Position numbers and translations under genes: made by a program. DNA of 64,000 bases, from positions 17,497,501-17,561,500 of the forward strand of contig NC_065577.1 in NCBI RefSeq assembly GCF_937616625.2, given 5' to 3'. Source of the DNA: Mercurialis annua (Eukaryota > Streptophyta > Magnoliopsida > Malpighiales > Euphorbiaceae). The number at the start of each line of letters is the position of its first letter. Position 1 is the stretch's first letter. Shown in pieces: positions 23,958 to 37,415 of this stretch. The notes beneath the pieces were generated by a model. That model worked only from the letters and a program-made list of their open reading frames with translations. It was not told the origin of the DNA and searched no databases.

Positions 23958-26640
23958 ATAAATTCGTCCTCGAATTTAAACTTTCTCCACTTACTTAATC
24001 CATTGTCGTGTTTCTCACACGTTATTACTCCTCGTATCGCCCTCTATAACGGTTACGTCTTTATAACAAACTTGTTCTTATTGCGCCCATGATCCTTATA
24101 TAAACCTCCCATCTATGTTCTTATTAAACTGCCACTTAATTCTCTCCGTTCAACATTTTCTTAGGAGTGTCATATTCCGATATTGACCCGATCCAACGAT
24201 CCCATAAAAGATATCTTAGTTTTATTAATCTCGACGATCTTCCTCATATTCCTTCGTAGGATAACTTTTTATTTACCTTTTCTGTCTATGGTTGAATTCA
24301 CGGAAGAGAAATCTGATTCCAATTTTGTACCCTTATCCAAAATGACTACACTTTTCTAGGTTCTCCTCTCCTTTGTATAGTTTACACTTGAATAACTGCT
24401 TTTGTTATCAAGGTTTTCATTCACTTTACGATGCATGTTGATCTTATTTAAGATGGTTACTTTCGGATTCTCTAATCTTTGTAAATATAGGTCTGGTAAC
24501 TCCTATACCAATGTCTGGTGAAGTTCTCACCTTTATCCTGCTTACCTTTCGATCACCTTGTACTTCTTATTCCAATATCTCCAACCTTATCTTTGGTTTT
24601 GGGTCGAGGGTTGTTCCCTTTTGAATTTGTTGACGGGTTGCACTCTTGATCGTGTGCAAATCCCTCAATCATTTTCTTACTGATATCTCGTTTATCAGTA
24701 AATTTGTTCGCATACCTAGACCAATTTAATTCCTCTTAACTTCTTTTGTACAGAGGTTGATTTCCTTGTTCCCTTCTTTTTACTTTCCAAGTAACGTTCT
24801 CACTTCCTTTCCTCGATTACCTTTATCGAGTGCTTTTTATCCACACAGGATATACAAACCTCTTTAGCACCGATTATCTTAATAGATCTCTTCGTAACCT
24901 CTATTCATCTACTTCACCGTTCGTCAATCGCAATGGTTATCTCTAGGTAACCGTCTTAGGAATATCATATTCCAAAATCAAACCGATCCAACGGCTTGAT
25001 CAAAATTTATCAGGGTTTTACTAGCCTTATCCCTCGTTTACTTCCTTCGCGTCTTTTAAGCGCTATCGATCCAAAACTATGTTCTTATCAGGGTTTATGT
25101 GTTCGCATGTTGTGAAGTCCCTTTATCGTGATGGTTGTCTATATCGATCACACACATCTTGGTGTCGATGTTCGCAATCATATACTTCAATTTTGTTATC
25201 TAACGATCATCGTCATACCTCTTAATCTTGAGGTGAATTACTCCTCTCATACGATCTTCATCTTATAGGCTCTACCTATGAGCTGTAAAGCTATGCTCAC
25301 TATCAAATTATCTCTATACAATCCTTTATATTTGTTATTTCTCTTTGTTAATGTTTATATATTGGTGTCACAAGAAATTTCATCTAGTATTCTTATGTTT
25401 TCAAATCGTTTTGTCTTTGCCCGTCGACACTTTCAAAACGTTCTCTTTTCAAATCAACTACAATTTCAATAATATCGTTTCAAAACCTTTAGTATAATTG
25501 CGCATCAGAGTGATGAAACCTCTCATCACTAACGAGTTGCTATTTCAAATTCTTCTAATTGCTCGTATCAGCGAATGCATGATGTAGAGTAAAATTATGA
25601 TTTTATATCAAAATAATTATACATATATGCTGATACTGCAATATATTTTTAGTCATGTCTTTCATGCTTACTATGGCATACTATATGCTGGGACTGCGCA
25701 CAATTATACTTTCAAGAGAAATTTCAACGCTTTATTTGTTTTGCAAACACCATAAGTCAACTCAGATCGGAACTTCTGTGACATTTTAGATTTTCTTTAT
25801 TATGGCTTTTCATTAATCTTATTGGTGTGTCCTTTCTTTTTGTGTTCTCTATCTATTCATCATCCACTTATCAAGCTATGTTCAGGGCATAGCTTAGGTT
25901 ATTCGTGCATATTGGACATTTTGTAGAGTATGTCGAACTCATTCAATATATGTTCAATGTGTATTCTCTATGTTCTTCGGCCTTTCTAAGGAATATCTCA
26001 AGTTATGCACCTAGGTTCACAATCTTCTAGTGCATCGTCTTATTCGACGACGATCTATCTTTTATACTATACGTCTCTACTATAATGGCTTGCCTTACTG
26101 GCAAAACCATAGCAATATAATAGCACTAATCATACGCATCGTGCCGGGGCGCTTGACTAGATTTGTCTCAGACGACTTGTAGTCACTACCATTGGATTGA
26201 ACCGTCTATTTGGTTCAAGAATATCCAACTGGCATTCGGGTGATCGTGTCCTTCCTCGAAGATAGAAGAATGGTCGAATGAATTTAACCTGGAGGTACAT
26301 CCTCTCCGTTGACTATAGTGTGTGACTGAGCCTCATCTTGCCCAGACATGGTGAAACAAGAACAATTCGTTGTGAGAGTCCATTTCTCACAAGTCCTTCT
26401 CCGTATGCACATTGCATGCATACTCTAGCGTAAATAAAGCACGCGTCCTCATTCTAAACATGTATTCCATATAGAACAATCAACATTTCATGAAGCAATC
26501 GAATTATACGAATTAGCATCCTATCGAGGAGAGTTAGAAATTTTGAAAACAAAAAAGGACTTATCAATGATATAACTTGAATCCTATAGCCGCAGTAGTT
26601 CCTAGGTAGACTCACACACAGAGTAGTGGTATCCTGGACT
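23958..26640 (-). other. Internal region of element B, non-coding
   Basis: About 2.7 kb, pyrimidine-rich on the plus strand and so purine-rich in the element's sense. No gag, protease, reverse transcriptase or integrase motif on either strand, and only short chance frames. The leader end (26500-26640) resembles leaders of A and E. Confidence 0.6.
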
Positions 26641-26656
26641 AACTGCTCTGATACCA
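26641..26656 (-). other. Primer-binding site of element B, tRNA-iMet
   Basis: The minus strand reads TGGTATCAGAGCAGTT, four bases from the end of the 5' LTR. Confidence 0.85.
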
Positions 26657-26660
26657 CCTT

Positions 26661-29193
26661 TGTCACGACCATAAATCTCGAGCCGCGACCGGCGCTAGGG
26701 AATGGGAATTTTCGTTTCCAAATCCCGTAGCAAGCCTAAAATGAGTATAAATTTTTCGCGAATAAATTGATAAAACAAAACCATAATCATATACAAAAAC
26801 ATTTTCATGAAAGCCTTTCCATTCTTGACGTATAAAAATGTCTAGTTCAAAACCTGAAGCCATTACATAGGAACCTGGGTCTTATAGTGCGATGTCTCAC
26901 ATCCAGCACAACCTATTCTACCTTTAACATACTGTTCAAAAGCGCAGTTTCAAAATCTATCATACATATCAGAGTAGAGTTTATATATTCAAAATCGTTT
27001 GATCATTACAAACTTACTAGGACTCGACTACTACAGCACTACTGATTCTGTACAAACTCCGAACTTCTGGAACAAGGATAGAAGTCTGTCACATCCTTTA
27101 CTATGACCCTGAAATGAAACACTGTGAGGGGGTCAGTATTTGGGAAATAGTGAGTGAGTTTACGATTACTAATGGTGTTATATAAAATAACATCGCATTT
27201 AAAACATAATATATATCAAGTATTAGATCCGACCGAAACCGTAATCTTAAAGTCATACTATTTCCTATCTGTATCTTACTAATATCGTATCAATTCATTT
27301 TAATCCGAGTGGTATGGTCCCAAGAAAGTTCGACTGAGTTACCACTACCACGTGGCATAGTCCCGATATAGTTCAACCGAGTTACTCATGCCACTGCTTA
27401 AATCCAAGGTGTAAGTCCCGAGATAGTTCAACCGAGTTACTCACTAGATACAGGTCTCGAGATCCCAGATCCACCGAGTTACCTCGTATCTACAAAACAT
27501 AATCCTTCTTCCATTTCATAATCACAAACATGATCATCATGTAACGAGCTCATATCAAACATTTTCAAATACAAACATCTATCGACACTAATTATATGAC
27601 TGACCCGGACACTGGTGATCACACAGCCTATTGACGCCCAATAGGTAGCTCGTTTCCTCGGATCACTATACTAGTTTTATTTCATAAAGAATAAACATAT
27701 ATTAAAAATAATAAGCATTATAAATAATTACATTTCATGCGATGCATTTATAATAATAATAAACAAAATAAATAACTTTTATTAATAACACACAAAAGTA
27801 GAATGTAAATTCACCACTTGCTATCCAAAATCTTCTAGAACTAATACATCAATATCGTTCATCACCTTCCGTGTTCCGTTAGTAGTCACCTCGAAGAGTC
27901 TACAAAAATTCGATAATAAACTAAATTATTAACATTCTAACTATATTCTAAATATCCAAAATATAATTTCTAGCCAACTTCGGCTATTGAAACCACTCAT
28001 TTAAAACAGTCCGACCTATAAAAAAACTTAACATTCTTAAATTTTAGAATGTCTCCTAAAACATTTGTTCAGGTCTCGGACTGAGATTAGCACCCGAAGG
28101 TGTCGGAAATTAGCTCCGAAGTCATTTCCTTAAAGCTGATTACAAGTGCAGGGTAGACTGCACAATAAAATGTTCAGTCCAAAATGAACATCTTAGATTC
28201 TGATTTTGCAGAAACCTATACTTAGACATATTTAGATAACATCCTTAAGTTTCGTACCAACAAATAGAACTTAATTTGGAGTTACATAGCTCGAGATATA
28301 GCCTCTGCAACATGGTTGTTATACAGAATAGTTTTCTGCAAAACGTCTTACTTGTTGCGTAAACTTTATCTCGTAACTTATAACCTAACGGAACCTTAGA
28401 CCTTAGAATTTATATCATAAACCATTGTACTAGTCTAGGGCCAAATTCCTTGAACATTAACCATACCAAACTTCAATCAATACTTATTTTTGAAAACGCC
28501 GAACTATATTCTTACCTCGACCCGTTACTCGTCGAGTTTAACCAATGACCAATGCTTCCGTTCTCTTCGCGTAAGGACTTGCCACGCAGCCCCTATGGCC
28601 TTCATAATTCTACCTACTAGGGTCAGGGTATGGTTGGTCGAAGGCCTTCCGAACCTAGAAAGCAAAACGCACACACAAATCATCGAAAACGATTCGTTAT
28701 TCTTATCGATATTATCGATAATCACTTTATCGATATTATTTTCTTACCTTAATAAAATAGAGTAAAACACAACTCCCTTCGGAGGTTTGTGGTTAAAATT
28801 CCACTTTAGTCCTTAAAGTGGTTAATTTGCATTTTAACTCAACTTCTCAATTAACCGACGTGCTTAACTAAACAATGTCCAAAAATTATGAAATTTTTTT
28901 CCATAATTTCTTAAAATAATTCACGGATCTTAACGTGAAAGTCATTAGCTCGGGACTTATGCTTTATTTTATTTTAATTACTCTTGTTTTCCTTTAGTCT
29001 CGCTAATAAACACTCCGAATAATAAATTTTCGCTTAAAAATTATTATTCTGCGATCCAATTAATATAATTATTCTGACAATACTTGCCATTTTCATTCTC
29101 ATTCCCGATCACCTTATCCCAACTTTCTTAATTTCGGACAAGTGACACGTCCGACTATCTGAAAAGTATCTTAACAGTTTACATGGTATTACA
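26661..29193 (-). repeat. LTR B2 (5' LTR, about 2.5 kb)
   Basis: Near-identical to B1 along its length but lacks B1's 22547-23462. At the junction (about 28707) an extra TCGATATT copy of a nearby motif fills the gap. Ends are TGTCACGACC at 26661 and GGTATTACA at 29193. Hairpin row at 27309-27492. Confidence 0.87.
27309..27492 (-). other. Row of hairpins (LTR B2)
   Basis: Same four units as in B1. The outer arms GTGGTA/TACCAC, TGGCAT/ATGCCA and AGATAC/GTATCT are kept. Unit three has one mismatch (GTAAGT against ACTCAC). Confidence 0.7.
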
Positions 29194-29198
29194 GGTAG

Positions 29199-29640
29199 AG
29201 CAGGTCACCAATGTCTATCTCTTTAACCGATGATATCTCTAATCTCTCCATGCATTCCCTAATGATGTCCCATAAGATTTCAAATCCTGGGACCATGCTG
29301 TCCATGATCATGATCGGTTATGTTTGGCTTGAATATTGGTCTGCCTTGCTCTCTTCTTCGATGAAGTAGGCAACTAGTGTATTCCACGGATCCTCTCTAT
29401 CTAAGTCTTTGAACCGAAGCATAGACCTGCCTTAGTGGTATGTCCTTTGAAGTCTGGGAGCTCTGACAAGCCCTGTAGTGATTTTCCAATTCCCATTCCG
29501 GGAATGTAATTGGCTGTCTTCATCATGAGGATTCTATTAGCCTCCACGAATTTATCTTCCTCTGCCCACACAGTGGAGACATGGAACCTAGGAATCAGCA
29601 TCATCTCGTTGCCGACAAATTTGATCATGTTGACCATTTT
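29199..29640 (-). pseudogene. Tat polyprotein: G-patch-like segment and following region
   Basis: Minus strand, downstream of the protease. The frame at 29401-29637 contains MMKTANYIPGMGIGKSLQG and LSELPDFKGHTTKAGL. This is the glycine-rich (G-patch-like) stretch that follows the protease in Ogre/Tat polyproteins. The frame then breaks and continues with SMVPGFEILWDIIREC to the element B insertion at 29199. Role in the element is not established. Confidence 0.65.
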
Positions 29641-29723
29641 CCTGAATCACCTTCGATTGTGATTATCCCGCCTTTGTTTGAGAACCTGATCTTTCGGTGC
29701 AATATGGAAGGTACACCTCCAAG

Positions 29724-30235
29724 CTAGTAAAACCATGGCCTTCTTAGAAGCAGTGAGAAGGTGAGAGATATGTCCAGAACGACGAAGTCCACCCATGCTT
29801 CAATGGGCTCGGTCTTTAGTAGGGCTTTGAAGGTTCCTTCTACCCCTCTTTTGGTATCATCATAGGCCCTGATGACCAATTCTAATGGCTTCAGAGTTTG
29901 TGTAGTTAGCCCAAGCCTTGGTAAGATGAGATCCGGGCACACATTGATTGTAGATCCATCGTCAACCATTACAGTTTTGGTGTGCTTCCCCAGAATTTCA
30001 AGAAGACAATGATTCCAACTTTCTTTTCAGTTGGCTAATTGAGAATGACTGCGGGAGTCACATATGGTTCAACAGGCATCGCTGACAGAGCTTTTACCAT
30101 TTCTTTCTTGTGTTCATCGAAACGTATCAGTAGATCCTAAATGGTCTTCTTTGTACTTAACTTCCCAAGTTGGCTTACTTGTAGTTCATCGGCTTGCACC
30201 GGCTTCTCTTCGAGGATGCTTTCCTTTTTCAGCTG
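29724..30235 (-). pseudogene. Tat retropepsin (aspartic protease), frames broken
   Basis: Aspartic protease that cuts the Gag-Pol precursor. The catalytic motif is in VMVDDGSTINVCP (DDGS where DNGS or DSGS is usual) and the C-terminal motif is LLLRRPWFY, the counterpart of LGRPW. Upstream, LIRFDEHKKEMVKALSAM matches the pre-protease helix of Tat elements. At least one frameshift (near 29990) and stops (near 30050 and 30135) separate the pieces. It lies between solo LTR A2 and the G-patch segment. Confidence 0.72.
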
Positions 30236-30262
30236 AGATGGCTTGTCCTACGGGAAGATCCC

Positions 30263-32986
30263 TGTCACGACCCATTTTTATGAATCGCGACCAGCGTTAT
30301 GGTATGGGTATGGTTGTACCAAAACCCGTAGCTAGCCTTATAGATAACGTTATAAATACATAACCTGCAAGAAAACAATGCACGGGGGCAACCGAGACTT
30401 CAGCCTAGTTCTAGCAGTTCATAAAATACAACATTTATATAATAGATGCTCGATCAATTCCGAGTCTCCAACATAGCATAAATATTTAATAACCCAAGTT
30501 ATTATATTAATGTCAAAACAACAATTAATCAATTGAATAATTCTAATAACAAGTATTAGACAAGTACGACTTCTAATTATTACTGCGGTCTAAGAATGAA
30601 ATTAATTTAATAGTTTAAATAAAATAAAGTAAACCTCCGAGTAAATAAAGAATCGGAGACCAGCTGACTTGCTCAAATCATAACCCTGGGAAAAATTGGG
30701 AGAACAACGGGGTCAGATATACTGAGATGAGTTCATACAACTATTTACATTTATTAAGTGAAAACCTTTAAAACACTTTTAAAACATTGGTAAAGCAATT
30801 TATCATTATGGATAAGCATTGAAACCCTAAACCACAAATATCTAAATCCAGTTGTCGTGTCGGTGAGACGTATCTCCATAACCGGTCCCCGACTATCAAT
30901 TAAATAAAATATATGACTCCCAAGAGACGTATCATCCACCGGCACCCTCACTAAGGCGAGACGTATCTCAAACCTACATCAATACCATATGATCATATAC
31001 CGGTGCGCACACAGTCTCGATGATGCTCATCGATTAGCACGTTCCAATTCAGATCCATAATGCTGAAAACAGTTCGAAAGCTGTTTATACAATATATATT
31101 TATACAAAATTCAATTTACAAATAGCGATATAAACTCACTGCTTGCTAATCCACGTGAAAACTCCTGACAAGCAGCCTAAACTCGGTTCGCCTCAAAAGC
31201 ACGAATAGTCGACGAGTTTAAACAAACAAAATACAATTATTAAAAATGGACCCTAACTTTATAGAGTACTAGACACCACATTAACAAGTTAAGGTAAAGC
31301 CAATCAGAGTAAACGCAATACTCAAACAATTATACAGTCAACAACAAGTCACGCTTATTGAGTTCTCGCTTTTAAGTCCATTTCAGAAAATATTATTTAA
31401 ATATTTATTAAATAATAACCCAAGTTAAAATCCATATCAATGAGTTAGCCGAGTTATTAGAACAACCAAACTTCTTCCCACTTGTTGGGTGATCAAAGTC
31501 TAACCTAACCCAAAAACTTTATCAAAATATAAACCCAAATTTATAATTCCAAAAACAACTTTGATAAAATAATATATTATCCAAAAAAAACCTTGATAAA
31601 ATGATCATCAAATTCAAAACGGAACTTAATAGCTTTAAATCCAAGTAACCCAAGTTACAATCAAATACTTAACTAAAATAAGTTAAGAAAATGTTCTGAA
31701 GCTAAATTTATAAATTAGCCAAATCGACATATCAATCAAAAATCTTAAATGATAATTGCCCAAGTAATTATCCTAATAATAATTTACAAAAATATAATAC
31801 TTCAAAACAATAAATGAAGATTTGGTTTTGAAATCATAGATCTCAAATTCAACAATTTAGATTCAATACACTTAAACCCTTTTAAAATAGCTATTGAATA
31901 TGAACAGTCACAATAAGGTTATTCATGCAAAAATGCTATAATAACAACAAAATAATTAGAGCGACTCAATTCAAATATTTCAAACGAATATAACCCCCTT
32001 TCGAACAAACAAACCAACGATTATCAATTCCCTAACCTCATAATTAAGCACTACTAATTCAAGCAATCATCACTTAAAGATGAATGAAAAAGAAGGCATA
32101 AAATAGCCTGCATAGTAGCAAAAAATCTCAACTCTAAAAGGCAAATTCAAATTCTAACAAGAACAAAAAATCACAACCAATAAACAATTCGGTTTACTAC
32201 AATAGACACGTGAGATTTCAGAAATTCAAAGTCATGGCAGCATGTAAGGAAAAACGGCAGCAACAACAACGTGACAGTTTACGACAAACAAAACAGCATA
32301 GAAACGGAAAGATTTTATGTACCCAATTCGATTCTAATATGAAGGATTAACGAGGTCAATGAATAAGGATGAACAAAGAGAATAATCTCAGCAATATGCT
32401 AGTATAACAAATAACACAAGTTACACGCGACGGGACAATGTCGAATATGAAACTAAGAAAGAGTAATGTGAAAAACTTACCGGATTGAACGAATGAGTGG
32501 AATGATGAATGGTGATGTTTCAGAATGTTTTAGAGCGCTTGCGTTGAGAGAAAACGGCTAGGGTTTTTAGAATAAAAGAAAGAACAGAAAGAAATACGTA
32601 ATAACATATTAATAGCCAACAGCCGCAAAACTAAGTGTGCGTTCGCACACTACTCCCATGTGTCTCAAATTTTGATCCAACGGTCAACCTTTTGTCATGC
32701 ACAATATATCTAATGGTGAGCCCGATCCAACGGTGAAATTGGGAGATATGAATGGTTTATCAAAACATGTTAGATTGAGAAGGCACACAAACACAACATC
32801 GACTATAATCCGAATACAAATCAATTCGCTATCGAATACTCACACGACACCTGCAACACATGCGACACATACAAGATACAACTCCAGCCCCAATTAAAGT
32901 TTCACACTTGCTAAGTCCACCATTAATAATCTGAAACTAAGTCGGAAACACAACGAAACCATGACGAAAAAATACGGGATATTACA
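30263..32986 (-). repeat. Solo LTR A2 (same family as A1, about 2.7 kb)
   Basis: Ends TGTCACGACCC at 30263 and GGGATATTACA at 32986, with no PBS, PPT or internal sequence beside it. The flanks are ATCCC (30258-30262) and ATTCC (32987-32991), a target duplicate with one difference. Both sides are Tat sequence. It shares with A1 the GAGACGTATCTC hairpins (30850-30980). It has its own palindrome GTGTGCGTTCGCACAC at 32635-32650. Confidence 0.82.
30850..30980 (-). other. Hairpin row in solo LTR A2
   Basis: Counterpart of 4440-4580: repeated GAGACGTATCTC or GAGACGTATC cores inside partly paired arms, about 590-720 nt before the LTR 3' end. Confidence 0.5.
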
Positions 32987-34560
32987 ATTCCATTCACGTT
33001 TCTCGGATCAGTTCCTGAGCCCTTTTTGAAGACTATCTCCTCATCGTCATCCTCTCTGTTAGAGTCATACCAGAAAATTATGGCTCCAGCTGTTTCAGTG
33101 TTTTGAGTCTCCGTCTCCTCTTTTAGATGCGACTATATCCGGTCAACTTCATCAAATTCCGGACCCCACCCGGTGAGGATAATATCTTCAAGAGGGATTG
33201 TAGGTGATTGTGTATAATACACCAAAAATTTGTATTTCCCTGACGGTTGGCCCAGTGTGTCCATCTATCTGACTGGCTTGAAGTCGGAGAAGGAGTCCAT
33301 TACCTCCCTTTTGGTCTTTTCATTCTCATAATCTCCGTCGATCTTCATTATCTGGAAATAAGGCTTATCGGTCCTTTCTTGCTCTATTAAGCTCATGACG
33401 GCACTCTTCAACTCTGCGCAGCTTTTTGTCGAGTGGCTGAACTATTTGTGGTACTCCCACAATTTATTTTTCCATGGAGAATGGTTGACTACCCCTTGAG
33501 ACTTTAACTGACCGAAGAGTTATGTCAAAGGCTTCTCTACCGGTATTTCTAGTTGAATCTCAACTTTCACTAGGCGAATGGACTGCTGGTTAAAGAATTC
33601 ATGACCTCATTGTGAGTCAGGCCAAAATTTATATTGTGCAGATTCTTTGACGGTGGTGCTTCATGATAGTTAGGCAGAGGGTTGTTCTGCGTGCTGGGCT
33701 GTCCCAATGATGGATCAGTAATTTTTTGTTGTCTATCAGATCTTGGATGGCATGCTTTAGTGCGATGCAAGAATCAGTATGGTGGCCCTGAGCCTGGTGA
33801 AAATTGCAGTGAGCATTAAGATTGTAGTTTGGCGAATTCAAATTTTGCAGATTTCTGCGTGGCCTGGGATCTAAAAGGTATTGCTTCATCAATCAGTCTA
33901 AGACCTTTCTAAAGAGAATAGGGAATTTTGAGAATTGTCGTCCTCCGGGTCCTTGTCTTTGGAAGAAGTTCACACTAGCGCTCTTATTAGTTGAATGGTA
34001 GTTTGACCGATAACCTCCTATTGGTGTGTTGCATTTCTTTTCAGACTCTATCTCTTCTACTTGCATCCCGTCATCAAGTAAGTCATCAAAGGTTTTGGGG
34101 TTCATGGTTTGCATCTTTTTGACCCAATGTGGGAGAACATTCCTGACAATCTTGACCCGATATTTTTTATGCGGCATTGTCTAGGCATATGGTAAGGAAT
34201 TTGGAGAATGCTCTCATGGTTTTTGTTTTGTCAACTCGAAATCCCTTAGAGTAACTTTAGTTTAGAACCAAAACCGTACTGACTCATGAAGGCGGTAAGC
34301 AATTCGTTCCAATCCTCCCTTGTACCATCAGGATGCATTCATTTCTAATGACCTTAGGACGGCCCTGGAAATATGCTAATTTGTTAGAATGGTGGTATTC
34401 ATTATAGAGAGATACTGGTTCAGGTTAATGCATGGATTGCGCTTTCGCTGAAGTGGCTGAGATCTGACATCTTGAACGTCGCCGGTAGTTTCTCGTCCTC
34501 TTGCAGGGAGTACTCATATAAGTTGATGAGTTGGTTTCCGTTGATACTAGCATGGAGCTG
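32987..34560 (-). pseudogene. gag: Tat-lineage gag, multiple frameshifts
   Basis: Capsid/nucleocapsid protein of a Tat-type element. Minus-strand pieces in order: FKMSDLSHFSG-like start near 34500, then TLRDFELTKQKP near 34240. Next is IVRNVLPHWVKKMQTMNPKTF (34150-34080), the conserved capsid C-terminus. Then comes CNFHQAQGHHTDSCIALKHAI near 33800, the CX2HX4GHX4C-like motif of Tat gag. At least four frame breaks separate these pieces. The solo LTR lies between this gag and the protease. Confidence 0.75.
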
Positions 34561-35664
34561 TTATATCTTACTTGTCGTCTTGATATGAATCAGATTTCAC
34601 TAACTCGTGGTTCTTGGGCTTCTTACTCTCAGCTTCTACTTTCTGCTGCTCTTCGTACAATGCATTATTAAACTAGTTATGGTTACTTCTTTCAGCTCTG
34701 AGCTTGTCGTAGTCTTCTCTACATTTCCTTTTGGATTCATCATTCCTCATTGTCTCTGTTGCTTTATCTTCAATGGAATTCTTCTTATTGTTCTGACCGC
34801 CTTCTATCCCAGTTGGGACCTTACAATGTTTTTGAGCCATTTCTTCAAGTCACCGTTTTATTGCTTGACGGAGTCCATGACCTTCATTTTCATCTAGTAG
34901 AGTTGGCCTTGAATTATAGGAGGGCCTACGGTTTTTTCTGCCATGTTGTCTGATTTGGTTGATTGAGAGAATCTGCTGGAAGAACTTTTGGAACCTGAGT
35001 TACTGAGTTGTTTGTAGATTAACCGGGCTTGTTGTGCTGGCGTGAAAGGAGTTGGCATCGTTTTGGGAGGGCTATCTGGCCTATAAAGTCTTCCCGATTG
35101 TCCTTATCATAGAGCAGGAGGATGATATTTCTTCCTGGCGTCATCCAGAAAGGGTCAGTATATGGTGTTTTTACTTTCTGGATGAATGATATGCAGATGC
35201 GTGATATGCCGACGCATGATATGCAGGGTTAGTTTGAACAAGTAGCACGTAAAAAGTAGCACGTTTAGCAAATAGAACAATTAATATCATGGATAAATAT
35301 TATTCCTTTCAACCTTATTCCTCCCACACACGTGTTCCGGGCGAGTTTTGGCTTCTAGGTGTTTTGGTCTGGACACTAGTATCGCAATACGAGGGTCGGC
35401 GTATACCTGTAAATTTTCTTTTGCCGTTCTAAGGAAGATAGACATCATATTATTACTGTAACAATTCTTTATCCCTTTATGGAAGGAGAGTAAACATATA
35501 AATGTGGATCTGGCGATCCGTTTTGAAATCTGGAATATTTTTAGACTGGTGGCTGAAACTAGTGAAATTAGTTTTCACAAGACTGGTGTGAGCGGAGCAG
35601 GGTTCAGGGGGCCGCTCTCCCAAGGCTTATGGCTGACTTTGCAAATCTAGAAATGGGTTTTGAA
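34561..35664 (-). other. Tat leader (5' untranslated region)
   Basis: Between PBS and gag, without a supportable gene. The part near the PBS (35570-35660) matches the plus-strand remnant at 14352-14450. Plus-strand frames at 34607-34953 have no coding signature. Confidence 0.5.
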
Positions 35665-35666
35665 AA

Positions 35667-35677
35667 TGGAGTCTCCA
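35667..35677 (-). other. Primer-binding site of the Tat element
   Basis: The minus strand reads TGGAGACTCCA after TTGAATTAAG, against TGGCGACTCC at 14342 and in Ogre-type elements (tRNA-Arg type). One base differs. Confidence 0.55.
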
Positions 35678-35679
35678 CT

Positions 35680-37415
35680 TAATTCAACTAAGAAATAACT
35701 TTCAGACCGACTAGGTAACCTTACTCCTTTGTGGTTAAGATAACCATACATCGGACCAAAGACCGGGTTCGTGGACATCCCTGAAACTCTTGTGCTTTGC
35801 TTATTGGTTATCCGTTTTATTTATTGGATATATTTGCATTATCTCATCTTAACAGTATATACATTTAACAATATATGAAAGCTAGAAATAAACAACTGTG
35901 AAAGCAGTAAACACATTTGACGCGCATATGATTCGATATGGACTGACATTTGAGGCAAGTAACAGGTACTCTCCTAAGCATACATCTAACCTTAGAGGTT
36001 TCTAACAAGTAGTAAAATTCTGGCTGGTCTGATATTTAGCATGCACAAAGCCTAAATCGGGAGTCTAAGTTTGATTGATTGATTTTATTAGGTGATCTCA
36101 AAACGCCTTTACAACCGTTACTAATGATTTCCTGCAGTCCTACGATGTCTAGGTGATGGGTTGAAATTACATTATATGGCTAATTTAAGCGATTAGTCCA
36201 TTAAACAATTAATTAACATGCTTTTAGAAAGCGATAAGCAGTGCTGGCATGCCCAAGTGCAGTTGGTATACATACAAGATTAGAGATACTTTTTAACCTC
36301 GTTAACATTGGGTGCCTGGCACTCGTACGGGTTTTGACCATTGGTCTGGTCGGATTAGGATCTCGGTAAGAGTTCTGCGTCTCTTTGATTCGGTTCTATA
36401 GGTCTAATTTTGGGTTGATTCCGAGGTCGGGTTAACCCGAAATCTTCTCTAGAATATGCTAGTTGCTTGGGCCTCGGGCTCGTGGGCCCTGTTTATACAC
36501 TATGTTACATCGATGGACTTCTGGTTCCATTCTACATCGGGCTTTGGCCGTTACAAAGCAAGAATGTGAAGTACATGAAAAACAGTAAATATGGGTTCGA
36601 GCTAGGCATAATTCCTAACTCAAACGAACCCGTAAACCTAAGTTAAAGATCTAGGAGTCGTCCGGAAGATCTGGGAGCAAGTCTTGAAGCAGGAACCACC
36701 AGGAGCATGGCGCGGGTTGTACTGTCGATGCCAACAATTTTACCCGGCGGTGCCACCGGTGGTAGTAGCGGCAATGTCGTTCGTAGGCAGCAATTTTGTA
36801 TTTTTGGACGTTTCTCGATGATTTCTCATGCAAACATGCTCAAACAGGCATCAAACGCATAGTAAAAAAACAAATATAAATTGGGAATTGATCTAAGATG
36901 ATTAAACATGCAATAAACATCCTATATCATGCTTTCTTAGGAAATTATAATGAAAAAGAGGCAACAAGCATGCCAAGAACGCAATAAGAGGCAATTGAAT
37001 CTAGCATATGCTTACTAAGTGCATAAAATCACAGATTTTGAATCCAGTTGAATAAAAAATTTGGGCAGAACTGATTTTCTATTTGGATTTTATGGCAATA
37101 ACATTAAATCTAAACATGGTAGTATTACAATAGTTAATAATAGTTTTGGCAACAGCTATTGCAAAATAACTACTCTTAATATAAGCATGCATCCTAATAT
37201 ATCATGGAAAATAATCAGACATAAAAATCAAAGGAGTTAATTAGAGGGTCCACAGAATTATCGGTCTGAGTCATTGGCTCGTTTGCTGGCGAATTGGATG
37301 CGGAGACCAACTTCAAATCCGGTGCTTGTGTTGCGTTCTTGGAAAATTAACACACACACTAGTGTGTGTTTTTGGACTGCAAATTGGTGAGGCTTTGTGT
37401 GTGTGTGTGGGAATA
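35680..37415 (-). repeat. Tat LTR, 3' part (left of element E)
   Basis: R/U5 side of the Tat LTR, ending next to the PBS. It continues at 47901-48515 beyond element E. No coding sequence. It has a CA/GT-rich patch (37330-37415) at the insertion point of E. The exact LTR 3' end is uncertain by about 20 nt. Confidence 0.55.

Larger units (their letters stand above)
20480..29193 (-). mobile_element. Element B: LARD-like non-autonomous Tekay-type retrotransposon, complete
   Basis: Two LTRs in the same orientation flank a 2.7-kb internal region without coding capacity. A perfect 5-bp target duplicate GGTAG stands at 20475-20479 and 29194-29198. On the minus strand the order is 5' LTR (29193-26661), iMet PBS (26656), internal region, PPT (about 23957-23944), 3' LTR (23943-20480). 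The leader shares the CCGCAGTAGTTCCTAGG phrase with element A, pointing to a coding Tekay relative as helper. Confidence 0.88.

Noticed and set aside
34607..34953. Plus-strand frames with hydrophobic, Phe-rich translation
   Set aside because: They oppose the Tat leader, have no start context or domain, and are shadows of T-rich sequence.
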